Positions 43,385 through 52,540 of a DNA stretch of 64,000 bases are shown piece after piece. The position numbers and the translations under genes were made by a program. Each line of letters starts with the position of its first letter. The first letter of the stretch is position 1. The notes beneath the pieces were generated by a model, which searched no databases, was not told the DNA's origin, and was given only the letters and a program-made list of their open reading frames with translations. Origin of the DNA: Lachnotalea sp. AF33-28 (GTDB taxonomy: Bacteria > Bacillota > Clostridia > Lachnospirales > Lachnospiraceae); assembly GCF_003477885.1 (NCBI RefSeq), contig NZ_QUEE01000001.1, forward strand, positions 124,001 through 188,000, read 5' to 3'.

Positions 43385-45493
43385 CTATGCGTCTCCGCGT
43401 CTGTATTTCGCCGGCGTCACCCCTGTTACGGCCTTGAACCGCTTTGTAAAATAAGAAATACTGCTGTAGCCAACCTTCCGGCATACCTCATCCACGGTTA
43501 TATTTTCCTGCAGAAGCACCTTGGCCTCCTCTATCCGCAGAAACATCAGATAGTCCTTATACATTTTACCGGTATACTTAAAAACAGCCTGCCGCACCTC
43601 CGCCGTGCTGATATCCAGGTCATCCGCCACCTTTTCAATGGACAGATCATATTCTGCAAAATGTTCATTGACATACTCATAAATCCGATAGGACTGCGCG
43701 TCCTCCACCTGACTTTTCATATTCCGGAGCATTTCACAAAAATCGCGGATCAGATCTTCGGCAGCTTTCTTGAAATTATCCACATTTTTTGCCGATACAA
43801 TCAGGCTGATACTTTTTCTGGATAGTTTTATTCTGCACTTTCTCGCCTGTCTGGTCACCTCACTTAGGAAATCCGCAAAAATATACTGCTGCAGGATCAG
43901 TGATACCGGTTTCTTATTCAGCTGTATCACCAAACGGTTCAGGCCGTTAAGCGCGCCGGTCTCATTTGCAACAGCCATCGCGGCACAGATCCTGTAGAGT
44001 TCCTCCGAATCATAAACAAATTCCTGCGGCTCCCCAATTCTGTACTGATTTTTGCTGTACTTCAGGTTATCCATACTTTCCATCCAGGATGCCGGCAGAC
44101 TGGACAATGACTGGCAGATACTTCCGCTGCCGGAAAGCGGCACGCAGTCAAAACTTTCTGCAACACCGCAGATATCCTCCGTAAGCTCCTCTACCTGGTT
44201 CCTTGCGGCTATGCTGCAGATTACGCCCAGTCTCTTTCTCTTAAAGTAGCATACCGCATAGACGTACTCCTGCTCTTCATCGCAGGAAAGCTCTTCCAGC
44301 TCCTTCTGCAGTCCCGACAGAAATTCTTCCGAAATGTCCTCTTCTTTTTCATATGAAATGCTGATCACATAATAGTACGGCCCCGGCAGCCTGATCTGGA
44401 GCCTGTCCAGGTATGACGTCACATCAAAGGTTCCGCTTCCTTCGATCAGCGTCAGCAGAATCTGGTTTTTCAGCATTTCCTGCTTTTGCTTGATCTGCGC
44501 CTGGATCATCATATTGCTTTTAAGCATGCTGGCCATCATATGATCGATTTCTTCCAATGTATTTTCACAGCGGACATCCTCGGCAACCGCAATCTCACTG
44601 CGGTATTTATCGGACATTTCCATAATCGGCCTGTAACTGCTCTCTGCAAATCTGTTTGCTATTAAAAGCAGCAGAATCATACCTCCCAGCACCGAAACAA
44701 ACTGCGTTATATACAGACCGTTCTGTATATAGTTCCTATGATCCGGCAGATAGCACAGTGTATAGAGTCCATTTGAAGAATCAGCCATCAGCACATGTTT
44801 CTGTTCTCTGCCGCATGCCGCCTCCCGGCTGCTGTATAGCAGCTCATTCTCACTGTACAGGGAGAGCGTCCCTAAAATTCCGCCGCTCACCATTTGAAAC
44901 CGTTCTTCCAGCTCGTTTCTGTTTACCACAAAACAGAGCACCGCCCTGGACCGTCCCGTGCTTTCACTCACCGAAAAGGGAATCAGCACATATATGTTTC
45001 CGGATATGGACAGTGTGTGAAACGTATCTCCGGCTGCCGCAGCGTCCCTGATATCTTCCAGTTTTTCCCACATCCGTCCCCGTTCCTTCACCGACAGCGT
45101 TTTCAGATATGTATTTAAATCCATCGTGTAACCGGAAGCGTGAAAAATAGTATTTCCGCCGTAATAGAGAAAGCATTCCTTTGTCAAGGTGGAATAGAAC
45201 TGGTACTGTTCCAAATCCTGAAGCAGGACATGTTCATTGTATTTATTTTTCCGAAATTGGGAGGGCTGGTATTCATTGCTGATAGAGATTCTAAGCGAAA
45301 CCTCCTTCATCAGGCCGATCTGTGTTTCCCAGTCCCCCATCAGCAATTCCGTTTTCTTCAGATCGTTCTGTATCTGCGCCCGTTTGCTGATCATATAATC
45401 CGTACAGTAGAATATAACACTGAGAGCCAGACAGCATATCACCGCAATACTAAGATAAGACAGTTTAAACGGATTCTTTTTTCTTGTTCTCAT
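43385..45493 (-). CDS. Membrane-anchored AraC-family regulator (locus C)
   Basis: I start at ATG 45493, with AAGGAGAG further upstream, giving about 702 residues; a longer frame to 45580 reads through a stem-loop. There is a membrane segment near residues 9-32, an extracellular sensor of about 230 residues, a second segment near 261-283, a cytoplasmic region, and an AraC DNA-binding domain near 600-700 (VCRKVGYSSISYFTKRFKAV). This one-protein sensor-regulator design matches YesS-type proteins. It lies inside the locus C operon and replaces a two-component pair. Confidence 0.85.
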   Translation of the reverse strand: MRTRKKNPFKLSYLSIAVICCLALSVIFYCTDYMISKRAQIQNDLKKTELLMGDWETQIGLMKEVSLRISISNEYQPSQFRKNKYNEHVLLQDLEQYQFYSTLTKECFLYYGGNTIFHASGYTMDLNTYLKTLSVKERGRMWEKLEDIRDAAAAGDTFHTLSISGNIYVLIPFSVSESTGRSRAVLCFVVNRNELEERFQMVSGGILGTLSLYSENELLYSSREAACGREQKHVLMADSSNGLYTLCYLPDHRNYIQNGLYITQFVSVLGGMILLLLIANRFAESSYRPIMEMSDKYRSEIAVAEDVRCENTLEEIDHMMASMLKSNMMIQAQIKQKQEMLKNQILLTLIEGSGTFDVTSYLDRLQIRLPGPYYYVISISYEKEEDISEEFLSGLQKELEELSCDEEQEYVYAVCYFKRKRLGVICSIAARNQVEELTEDICGVAESFDCVPLSGSGSICQSLSSLPASWMESMDNLKYSKNQYRIGEPQEFVYDSEELYRICAAMAVANETGALNGLNRLVIQLNKKPVSLILQQYIFADFLSEVTRQARKCRIKLSRKSISLIVSAKNVDNFKKAAEDLIRDFCEMLRNMKSQVEDAQSYRIYEYVNEHFAEYDLSIEKVADDLDISTAEVRQAVFKYTGKMYKDYLMFLRIEEAKVLLQENITVDEVCRKVGYSSISYFTKRFKAVTGVTPAKYRRGDA

Positions 45494-45545
45494 CCTTTTT
45501 CGCTTCTCTCCTTCCCCCTCCTGCCTTGGCCGGATCAAACAGCAC

Positions 45546-45581
45546 ATTGAGGCCATTGCATTTAACTGCAGCGGCCTCAAT
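45546..45581 (-). promoter_or_regulatory. Stem-loop after the locus C binding protein gene
   Basis: ATTGAGGCC and GGCCTCAAT pair, with an inner TGC/GCA. It lies between the binding protein stop and the regulator start and may limit read-through or protect the upstream message. Confidence 0.6.
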
Positions 45582-45610
45582 CCCGGGTTCTTTAATTTCT
45601 CCGGTTTCTG

Positions 45611-47374
45611 TTACTGAATCGCGTCATAATATTCCTGATAAACCTGAACATATTCAGCAGCTCCGAGCCTCTCTATCTCATCAAAGTAACTGTCCAAGTC
45701 CTCAAGGGGCCTTGCGCCGGTGATAAACTTCGCCGTTTCCTGTGAAGCATATTCATCGATGGCTGTCTTCATTCCCGCCAGCCGCTCTGTAGTATCGCCG
45801 TCCAGATATACGGCACCCGGGAAAACCTCGGTGGTCCGGTATGGGCTCAATGTCCGGTCCAGGCACATGATACAGTACCACCAGGTATTTTTCAGGAGTG
45901 TTTCATCGCTGCGCAGTGCAGAAATATCCGTAACGCCTTCATAATCCTTCACATAGGGATATAATTCAGTCTCTCTCTCATCCCCGTCCTCAATATAGCT
46001 GCCTAAATTTGCCGCCGGAATCAGACGGATCTTGTTGACAAGATATGTTCCGCCGTCCGCCCAGCCGTCCACGCCGTTCACCACATCATTGTGCACCCAA
46101 TTGCCTGTTTCGTCAAGACTTCTGCCACCGGCTCCGCACAGCCATTCATCCGGATCCACATCCTTGATCGCACCGTTTGCAGCTACAAAATAGTTGTGAT
46201 ACGTATAAAACCAGTCCAGAAAAGCGCAGGCCAGTTCCGGTTCCTCACAGGCCGAAGTTACCACTCCCTGGCCGCAGGAAGATGCGTTGGCTCTCACGGG
46301 CCACTGTGCCGTATTGTTATACTCACTGGTCAGGGGAATAGCGCCCCACCACGGGCTCACGTCATTTGTATAAAGGGAAACCATTGAATCCCATGTCCCG
46401 AAACGCCCTTCCTTAAATGTTGCTTCCGCCGTATTGATATCCATGGTAAAGAAATCCGGATGTATCAGTTCTTCTTCATACAGCTTTTTCATAAATGTCA
46501 GATATGCGCCGTATGCTTCCCTGTCGGCGGCGGGCAGTACCACCTTTCCGTTCCTAAGAGCGATGGAGAGCCCTTTCTCGTCGCCTCCCACATATCCGAA
46601 AGCGTTGAGGATATAAAAGCCGGGATTATGGCCGTTCCAGGCTCCGCCAACCGGATAACTCTTCGCATCCAGCTGTTTGAACGCTGTCAGCATATTATAA
46701 TACTCATCCAGGGTCTCCGGCACTTCCATATTGCATTCTTCCAGCCAGTCATAGTTGAAAAACACTTGGGGGATGACCGCTATTTCATCGGGATCGCGCA
46801 CGAACCCGGTTGACCACACATGCCCCTCCGAATCCTCTACGATGGATTTAAGTTCCGGTTTTTTCTCATAGATTGCGGTAAGATTCGGCATATATGTCTC
46901 GTTAAGATAGGGGGCCAGATCCAGGATCTGTCCTTCCACAGCACCGTATTTCACCAGCTCGCTGGCGCTTAAGCCGGCGCAAAGGATGAGATCCGGAAGT
47001 TCATCGCTGGCAAATGCCAGACTGATCTTTTCATCCCGGTTTTCACCGCTTAAAGGCGTTATCTCCAGCTTAATATTCATAACGTCTTCAATGAAGTCAA
47101 ACATCCAGAATTCTTCCGGATTACTGACAACACCGTCCGCCATCCTAAGGTACACCTTCAATGTCTTCTCCATGCCTTCCGCCACAATCGGAAGAGCTCC
47201 GGATGAATCCAGCCATGACAGATCCTTTGTGGAACCGGAATTCTCCATCGAACCCTGTTCCGTCTTTTCCTGTTCTGTCTGTCCCTGCTGCGTTTTTTTC
47301 TGCCCGCAGGCGGCCGTTGCAGACAGCACAATCACAGTCAGCGCAAGGGCCATCCATCGTTTCCAACTCTTCAT
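45611..47374 (-). CDS. Sugar-binding lipoprotein of ABC importer (locus C)
   Basis: The 587-residue protein has a lipoprotein signal with lipobox TAAC (Cys at residue 23), a Gln/Glu-rich linker and a large solute-binding fold of the LplA type. It is third in the locus C operon, after both permeases. It captures the sugar outside the cell; its size is at the upper end for this group. The ligand is unknown. Confidence 0.92.
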   Translation of the reverse strand: MKSWKRWMALALTVIVLSATAACGQKKTQQGQTEQEKTEQGSMENSGSTKDLSWLDSSGALPIVAEGMEKTLKVYLRMADGVVSNPEEFWMFDFIEDVMNIKLEITPLSGENRDEKISLAFASDELPDLILCAGLSASELVKYGAVEGQILDLAPYLNETYMPNLTAIYEKKPELKSIVEDSEGHVWSTGFVRDPDEIAVIPQVFFNYDWLEECNMEVPETLDEYYNMLTAFKQLDAKSYPVGGAWNGHNPGFYILNAFGYVGGDEKGLSIALRNGKVVLPAADREAYGAYLTFMKKLYEEELIHPDFFTMDINTAEATFKEGRFGTWDSMVSLYTNDVSPWWGAIPLTSEYNNTAQWPVRANASSCGQGVVTSACEEPELACAFLDWFYTYHNYFVAANGAIKDVDPDEWLCGAGGRSLDETGNWVHNDVVNGVDGWADGGTYLVNKIRLIPAANLGSYIEDGDERETELYPYVKDYEGVTDISALRSDETLLKNTWWYCIMCLDRTLSPYRTTEVFPGAVYLDGDTTERLAGMKTAIDEYASQETAKFITGARPLEDLDSYFDEIERLGAAEYVQVYQEYYDAIQ

Positions 47375-47442
47375 ACAAACCTCCGTTCTGATTTAAACAC
47401 CATAGTAGTTTATCTAAAAGCATGTGCTTTAAGATCTGTCAC

Positions 47443-48345
47443 CTATCCCTTTACCGCCCCGATCATGACTCCCTTTTCAAAATATTTCTGCAAAAACGGA
47501 TAGATTATCAGCAGGGGAGCGCTGGCAATAAAAATAATCGCATACTTCATCCCCTCTGCCGCATGGGCATTGGCCATCATCTGCTTCATGCTCTCGACAT
47601 CTCCGGCTGCGTCAATGGTAATCGTCTGATTTGAAATCAGTATATCCCGCAGCACCAGCTGCAGCGGATAATATTTTGCCTTATAGATGTATAAAAGCCC
47701 GTTGTAATAGCTGTTCCAATGTCCGACCCCATAATAGAGAGTCAATACGGCGATAATAGGCTTTGCCAGCGGCAGCGCAATTCTGGTGAAACACTTCAGT
47801 TCCGATGCACCGTCCACATATGCGGCCTCATAGATATCCTGACTTATGCTTGCGGCAAAATACTGCCTAGCCACAATCATGTTATAGCAGTTTACTCCTG
47901 CGCCGACGATCATAGCAAGCGGGGAATCAATCAGCTTCAGATCCTTCATAAGGAGATAACTGGGAATCATCCCGCCGCTCACATACATGGTAAGGAAGAA
48001 GAACCACGATATCGCATTGTGGAAGGGCATCCGCTGCTTTGTCATCACATAGGCCAACGGAATCGTCAGCACCAGATTATACAATGTTCCCAACACCGTG
48101 TAAATAATAGTATTGCGGTAGCCGACCCACAGCCGTGATTCTTTGACTATGTTGCGGTAAGCCTCCAAAGAAAAATCTTTGATCCACAGAAGCGTCTTGC
48201 CTGCACCGACCTGTGTCGGATCGGAAAAAGAGGCGATCACACAGAAGTACAGAGGATAGGCGATCATAAATGTTATGAGCACGACTAAAAATGTATTGAT
48301 CACATCAAACAGGGAAATCCCTTTTAATCTATGTCTGCTTTTCAT
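47443..48345 (-). CDS. Sugar ABC transporter permease, LplC type (locus C)
   Basis: ATG 48345 has AAGGAGG and gives 300 residues with six membrane segments, the loop YEAAYVDGASELKCFTRIALP and the ending KYFEKGVMIGAVKG typical of the LplC group. The gene starts 11 bases after the LplB-type gene stop. Confidence 0.92.
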   Translation of the reverse strand: MKSRHRLKGISLFDVINTFLVVLITFMIAYPLYFCVIASFSDPTQVGAGKTLLWIKDFSLEAYRNIVKESRLWVGYRNTIIYTVLGTLYNLVLTIPLAYVMTKQRMPFHNAISWFFFLTMYVSGGMIPSYLLMKDLKLIDSPLAMIVGAGVNCYNMIVARQYFAASISQDIYEAAYVDGASELKCFTRIALPLAKPIIAVLTLYYGVGHWNSYYNGLLYIYKAKYYPLQLVLRDILISNQTITIDAAGDVESMKQMMANAHAAEGMKYAIIFIASAPLLIIYPFLQKYFEKGVMIGAVKG

Positions 48346-48356
48346 GTTCGCCTCCT

Positions 48357-49286
48357 TTACCACAATCCGACCTCTGTCAGCTTTTTGCAGACCGCATTGG
48401 CCGTCACAATAAACAGGATGTTGACCAGATTATTGAACAGGCCGATCGCCGCCGAATAGCTTAACTGATGGTTTATAATTCCCACCTCATATGTATAAGT
48501 TGATATGATGCTGGACGCCTCCAGATTCAGAGGGTTCTGCAGCAAAAGCACTTTTTCAAACCCCACGGACAGCATAGAACCCATTTGAAGTATAAACAGC
48601 GTAATGATGGTGGGCTTTAAATGCGGCAGGTTTACATGCCATATAATCTGCATCCTGGAAGCCCCATCCATTCTGGCGGCCTCAATCAGCTCTTGTGATA
48701 CGCCGGAGAGAGTAGCCAGATAGATGATGGTCCCCCATCCAAGGCCCTGCCACAGGCCCGTGATGGCGAAAATCGGCGCAAATGCCGACGGCTTCGCCAT
48801 AAGGTTTGACGCTTCACCTCCCAAAAAACCGATAATCCGGTTGATCAGGCCGTCACGGCTCAAAAACAGTATGGTCATGGAGCATACGACCACAGTTGAT
48901 ACAAAATGCGGCGCATACGTGAGCTGCTGAAAAGTCTTTTTCAGTTTCCCATCCTTCATTTCATTCAGCATAAGGGCGAAGATGACGGCGCAGGGAAAGG
49001 TAGAAAGGGAAACCAGGCTGATCCTGACAGTGTTCCACAGAATTTTTGTAAAATAGGGATAATTGAAAAAATTCACAAAATGTTTGATCCCCACCCATGG
49101 GCTGTCCCATATCCCCAAACTGGAACGGAAATCCTTAAATGCGATCTGCACCCCATACAGTGGAATGTAATGAAAAATGAACACAGCCGCAACGGACGGC
49201 AAAATCATCAGATAAAGCATTCTGCAGCGATACAGCCGTTTGCAGAACACCCGCTTTCTTGTCTGAAAGGGACTCGTTTCTTTCAT
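48357..49286 (-). CDS. Sugar ABC transporter permease, LplB type (locus C)
   Basis: The 309-residue protein has six membrane segments and the ATPase-contact loop LIEAARMDGASRMQIIWHVNLPHL. AGGAGAG precedes the ATG. It is the first gene of the locus C operon, and its promoter overlaps the candidate operator described at 49336. Confidence 0.92.
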   Translation of the reverse strand: MKETSPFQTRKRVFCKRLYRCRMLYLMILPSVAAVFIFHYIPLYGVQIAFKDFRSSLGIWDSPWVGIKHFVNFFNYPYFTKILWNTVRISLVSLSTFPCAVIFALMLNEMKDGKLKKTFQQLTYAPHFVSTVVVCSMTILFLSRDGLINRIIGFLGGEASNLMAKPSAFAPIFAITGLWQGLGWGTIIYLATLSGVSQELIEAARMDGASRMQIIWHVNLPHLKPTIITLFILQMGSMLSVGFEKVLLLQNPLNLEASSIISTYTYEVGIINHQLSYSAAIGLFNNLVNILFIVTANAVCKKLTEVGLW

Positions 49287-49312
49287 GTTTCATACTCTCC
49301 TGTCTTGTTTCA

Positions 49313-49341
49313 AATGTAGCAGACGCCCGCTTTGTTTGCAA
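49313..49341 (-). promoter_or_regulatory. Promoter of the locus C operon
   Basis: On the minus strand TTGCAA is followed after 17 bases by TACATT. The -35 box lies inside the palindrome GCAATTGC, so a bound protein would compete with or contact the polymerase. Confidence 0.65.
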
Positions 49342-49374
49342 TTGCGTTATCGTCTGCGGGATCTGCTCTTTTAT
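49336..49374 (-). promoter_or_regulatory. Candidate operator shared with the phosphoesterase promoter
   Basis: Bases 49338-49374 match 50289-50325 at about 32 of 37 positions, with GCAATTGCGTTA and ATCTGCTCTTTTAT conserved. Both copies sit at the -35 box and reach upstream of it. Confidence 0.65.
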
Positions 49375-49380
49375 GTTATT

Positions 49381-50205
49381 TTATCCCCCGATATCAAAAA
49401 GCGCCGCTTCTCCCAGGCTGCCAAAAGCAGTGATATACTGCGGGAGCACACCGCCCACCAGATCCTCATGCGAAAAGTGAAGATGCCCGCAAAGGATAGC
49501 CCTCACAGAAGGCGCTGCTGTAAGCAGCTCTGTGATCCGGTCCGCGCTTTCATCCAGGACGATGCCTGATTGACCCATCGTTATATCCCTCTTCCAGACC
49601 TTCACCGTGTCTTCATGCAGCGTATCACAGTACAGGGGGACATGCTGCAGAATGATCACATGCTCCGCCGACCCTAGCAGCGCCTTCAACCGACTGTCCG
49701 TTTGTGGACGGTATACATCCATGCTGTTGTCCAGCGCCGCAAAGGTCAGCTCTCCGACCTTCCGCACATGGAAATCTTCGTCCCCGCCGCAGAACCGTCT
49801 AAGCAACGGCCTGCAGCAACGAACGGCATCCTCTGTTTGATAATTGTCAAAATAGGACCAGTCATGATTACCCGGCGTGTATACATATGGCACCTTCAGT
49901 GCCGCCAGCGCATCGTCCAGAACAGCCAGATTTTCCGGTGAGGGGAAATCTATGATATCGCCTGTCAGCAGTACGCCGGAAACCCGGGCCTCATTCGCAT
50001 ACTCAATATAAGTCTGAAGCCTCTTTTCCGGAGCAATGCCGTCTATCGAAAAAGCTCTTCTTCGTTCTTTCGCATATTCAGCCCTCACCGCCGTTTCTGT
50101 TTTTCCGAAACATGCTATGTGTGTATCCGTAATATGCAGAAATGTATAGTGTTTTTTTAATCCCTCAATCCGTATTTTTCTATGCAGGATCCTCATGTTT
50201 TCCAT
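49381..50205 (-). CDS. Metallophosphoesterase
   Basis: The 274-residue calcineurin-like phosphoesterase shows all the metal motifs in order: ITDTHIACF (Asp27, His29), GDIIDFP, GNHDW, ILQHVP and CGHLHF. It binds two metal ions and cleaves a phosphomonoester or diester. It has no signal peptide, so it is cytoplasmic. The gene is upstream of the locus C permease genes on the same strand but has its own promoter with the same operator, so it probably belongs to the locus C regulon. Confidence 0.9.
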   Translation of the reverse strand: MENMRILHRKIRIEGLKKHYTFLHITDTHIACFGKTETAVRAEYAKERRRAFSIDGIAPEKRLQTYIEYANEARVSGVLLTGDIIDFPSPENLAVLDDALAALKVPYVYTPGNHDWSYFDNYQTEDAVRCCRPLLRRFCGGDEDFHVRKVGELTFAALDNSMDVYRPQTDSRLKALLGSAEHVIILQHVPLYCDTLHEDTVKVWKRDITMGQSGIVLDESADRITELLTAAPSVRAILCGHLHFSHEDLVGGVLPQYITAFGSLGEAALFDIGG

Positions 50206-50263
50206 GTGATATGCCGCCCTCCCCTCCTGTCTGCACCCTCTTATTTCACATCACCTTATCTTC

Positions 50264-50292
50264 ACTATAGCAATCGCATTTGCGAAACGCAA
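50264..50292 (-). promoter_or_regulatory. Promoter of the metallophosphoesterase gene
   Basis: On the minus strand TTGCGT and TATAGT are 17 bases apart, with the same geometry as the locus C promoter. Confidence 0.7.
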
Positions 50293-50325
50293 TTGCGTTA
50301 ACGTTTCGGGTATCTGCTCTTTTAT
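50286..50325 (-). promoter_or_regulatory. Candidate operator: palindrome AACGCAATTGCGTT
   Basis: A 14-base perfect palindrome at 50286-50299 overlaps the -35 box, and CGAAACG/CGTTTCG form an outer inverted pair. It is the second copy of the element at 49336-49374 and lies in the 262-base divergent gap before feoB. Confidence 0.7.
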
Positions 50326-50467
50326 CTTTTTCAACTTTCATGCGGATTTTCAGTACTTTTCCTCCATCCGGAACATATGTATAAAACAAACGCATTTTTT
50401 TGTATAGACCCGTCCGCAGTGCGTCACAGCAAAACTTTGCGGGTTTATTTTTAATAAGGAGGATTTT

Positions 50468-52384
50468 ATGGATTCTGTCTCCGAATTCAAGGTCGAAAAA
50501 AATTCTAACAGTGATTTCGTAATAGCCCTGGCCGGAAATCCCAATGTCGGAAAAAGCACAGTCTTTAATAATCTGACCGGTCTGCGCCAGCACACAGGCA
50601 ACTGGCCCGGCAAAACGGTCACCTGTGCCCAGGGCAGCTGTATCTTCCATGACCGCCGCTATATCTTTGTTGACCTGCCAGGCACCTACTCCCTTTTGGC
50701 GCACTCCGCTGAGGAAGAGGTGGCCAGGGACTTTATCTGCCACGGCGATGCAGATGCGGTCATCACCGTCTGCGACGCCACCAGTCTGGAGCGGAATCTG
50801 AATCTGGTTCTTCAGATTCAGGATCTGACCGACAATTTGATCCTCTGTGTCAATCTTTGCGATGAAGCCGAAAAAAGGGGAATTGACATCAATTTCGACA
50901 AACTGTCCGAGCTGCTCGGCATCCCCGTAGTCCCCACGGCGGCCAGCCGCAAAAAGGGGTTGAAACATCTGATGGAGGTGACAGAAACACTCTGTCTTAA
51001 GAATGAGCCGGTCCATCTGTCGGACGCAGCCTTAGGTGTGATGAATATGAGCATTGAGCCGGAAGAGATCCTGTCCGAGGACCAGGCCATCCGCTACATT
51101 CAAAAGGCGGAGGACATCGCCGGGCAGGTAGTGACCGTACATTCCTCAAACTACCACAAACGGGAGGAAAAAATCGACCGGATTTTCACAGGCAAGTTCA
51201 CCGCCGTACCGATCATGATCCTGCTGCTGATGGGCATATTCTGGCTCACCATCACCGGCGCCAACTATCCCTCCAAACTTCTGTCGGACGGCCTGTTCTA
51301 TATCCAGGATCAGCTGCTGGCGCTGGCCCAGAGCCTGAATGCGCCTGACTGGCTCACGGGATCTTTGATACTGGGCGTTTACCGGGTGCTGGCCTGGGTA
51401 GTATCCGTCATGCTGCCTCCTATGGCCATCTTCTTTCCGCTGTTTACACTGCTGGAAGATTTCGGCTATCTGCCAAGGGTGGCATTTAATCTGGACCGGC
51501 ATTTCAAGAAATGCTGTGCTTGCGGGAAACAGGCCCTGACGATGTGCATGGGATTCGGGTGCAATGCGGCCGGCGTCATCGGCTGCCGCATCATCGATTC
51601 CAAACGGGAGCGTCTGATCGCCATACTCACCAACTCCCTGGTACCCTGCAACGGCCGTTTTCCTACCATCCTCTCGCTGATCACCATGTTCTTTGTAGGT
51701 TTCGGAATCGGCCTGAAAAACAGCCTGCTCAGCGCCGCCATGCTGACCTTCGTGATCTTATTCGGAATCCTTATGACCTTTGCCGTCTCCTGGATGCTTT
51801 CCAAGACCCTGCTTAGGGGAGAGCCTTCCTCTTTCACGCTGGAGCTTCCGCCCTATCGGAAACCGCAGATCGGGAAAGTGGTGGTCCGTTCCATCTTTGA
51901 CCGCACCCTCTTCGTGCTGGCCCGGGCGGTGGCGGTGGCAGCTCCGGCGGGGCTGATCATCTGGATCCTGGCCAACAATACCATCGGCGGCCAGAGCATA
52001 CTGGCCCACTGCACACAGTTTTTGGATCCTTTCGGCAGGCTCATCGGCATGGACGGCGTCATCATCATGGCCTTTATCCTGGGATTTCCGGCCAACGAGA
52101 TCGTGGTTCCCATCATCCTCATGTGCTATCTCTCCACCGGCACTCTGCTGGAGCTGGATGATCTGTCGCAGCTGCACGCTCTCCTGGTACAAAACGGATG
52201 GACCTGGGTCACCGCCGTCTGCGTGATGCTGTTCTCCCTGCTGCACTGGCCATGTTCCACCACCTGCCTGACCATTAAAAAAGAAGCGGGCGGATGGAAA
52301 TGGGCTGCTCTGGCGGTCGCGATCCCCACCGCGCTGGGGATCCTGGCATGCTTCTTAGTGGCACAGATTTCAAGATTGTTTTGA
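50468..52384 (+). CDS. feoB: Ferrous iron transport protein B
   Basis: The 638-residue protein has an N-terminal GTPase domain with GNPNVGKS (23-30), DLPGTYS (69-75) and NLCD (129-132). A helical switch-like region follows, then a membrane part of about eight to ten helices with Gate motifs (LEDFGYLPRVAFNLDR, GFGCNAAGVIGCRI, LVPCNGRFP). It drives ferrous iron import. AAGGAGG precedes the ATG. The leader (50410-50460) contains an ACCCG/CGGGT pair before a T-rich stretch that might act in regulation. FeoA is encoded far upstream at 40611. Confidence 0.95.
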   Translation: MDSVSEFKVEKNSNSDFVIALAGNPNVGKSTVFNNLTGLRQHTGNWPGKTVTCAQGSCIFHDRRYIFVDLPGTYSLLAHSAEEEVARDFICHGDADAVITVCDATSLERNLNLVLQIQDLTDNLILCVNLCDEAEKRGIDINFDKLSELLGIPVVPTAASRKKGLKHLMEVTETLCLKNEPVHLSDAALGVMNMSIEPEEILSEDQAIRYIQKAEDIAGQVVTVHSSNYHKREEKIDRIFTGKFTAVPIMILLLMGIFWLTITGANYPSKLLSDGLFYIQDQLLALAQSLNAPDWLTGSLILGVYRVLAWVVSVMLPPMAIFFPLFTLLEDFGYLPRVAFNLDRHFKKCCACGKQALTMCMGFGCNAAGVIGCRIIDSKRERLIAILTNSLVPCNGRFPTILSLITMFFVGFGIGLKNSLLSAAMLTFVILFGILMTFAVSWMLSKTLLRGEPSSFTLELPPYRKPQIGKVVVRSIFDRTLFVLARAVAVAAPAGLIIWILANNTIGGQSILAHCTQFLDPFGRLIGMDGVIIMAFILGFPANEIVVPIILMCYLSTGTLLELDDLSQLHALLVQNGWTWVTAVCVMLFSLLHWPCSTTCLTIKKEAGGWKWAALAVAIPTALGILACFLVAQISRLF

Positions 52385-52425
52385 TTGTGGGAATAATGGC
52401 AAAATGGATTTGTGAGATATAATCG

Positions 52426-52477
52426 AAAACAGCCTGCAGACCGTTAATTTAACGGTTACAGGCTGTTTCATTTTTTG
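52426..52477. terminator. Strong terminator after feoB
   Basis: AAACAGCCTG and CAGGCTGTTT enclose ACCGTTA/TAACGGT, followed by CATTTTTTG. It ends feoB and could also serve the convergent lipoprotein gene. Confidence 0.9.
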
Positions 52478-52540
52478 CTTGAGATTTTGCAGGATACTGT
52501 ATTATCTTAATAGAAACGCAGATTGCATTCAAACTCCTGA

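Noticed and set aside
50246..51016. 256-residue minus-strand frame opposite feoB
   Set aside because: It overlaps the GTPase domain of feoB and has no start signal or known domain.
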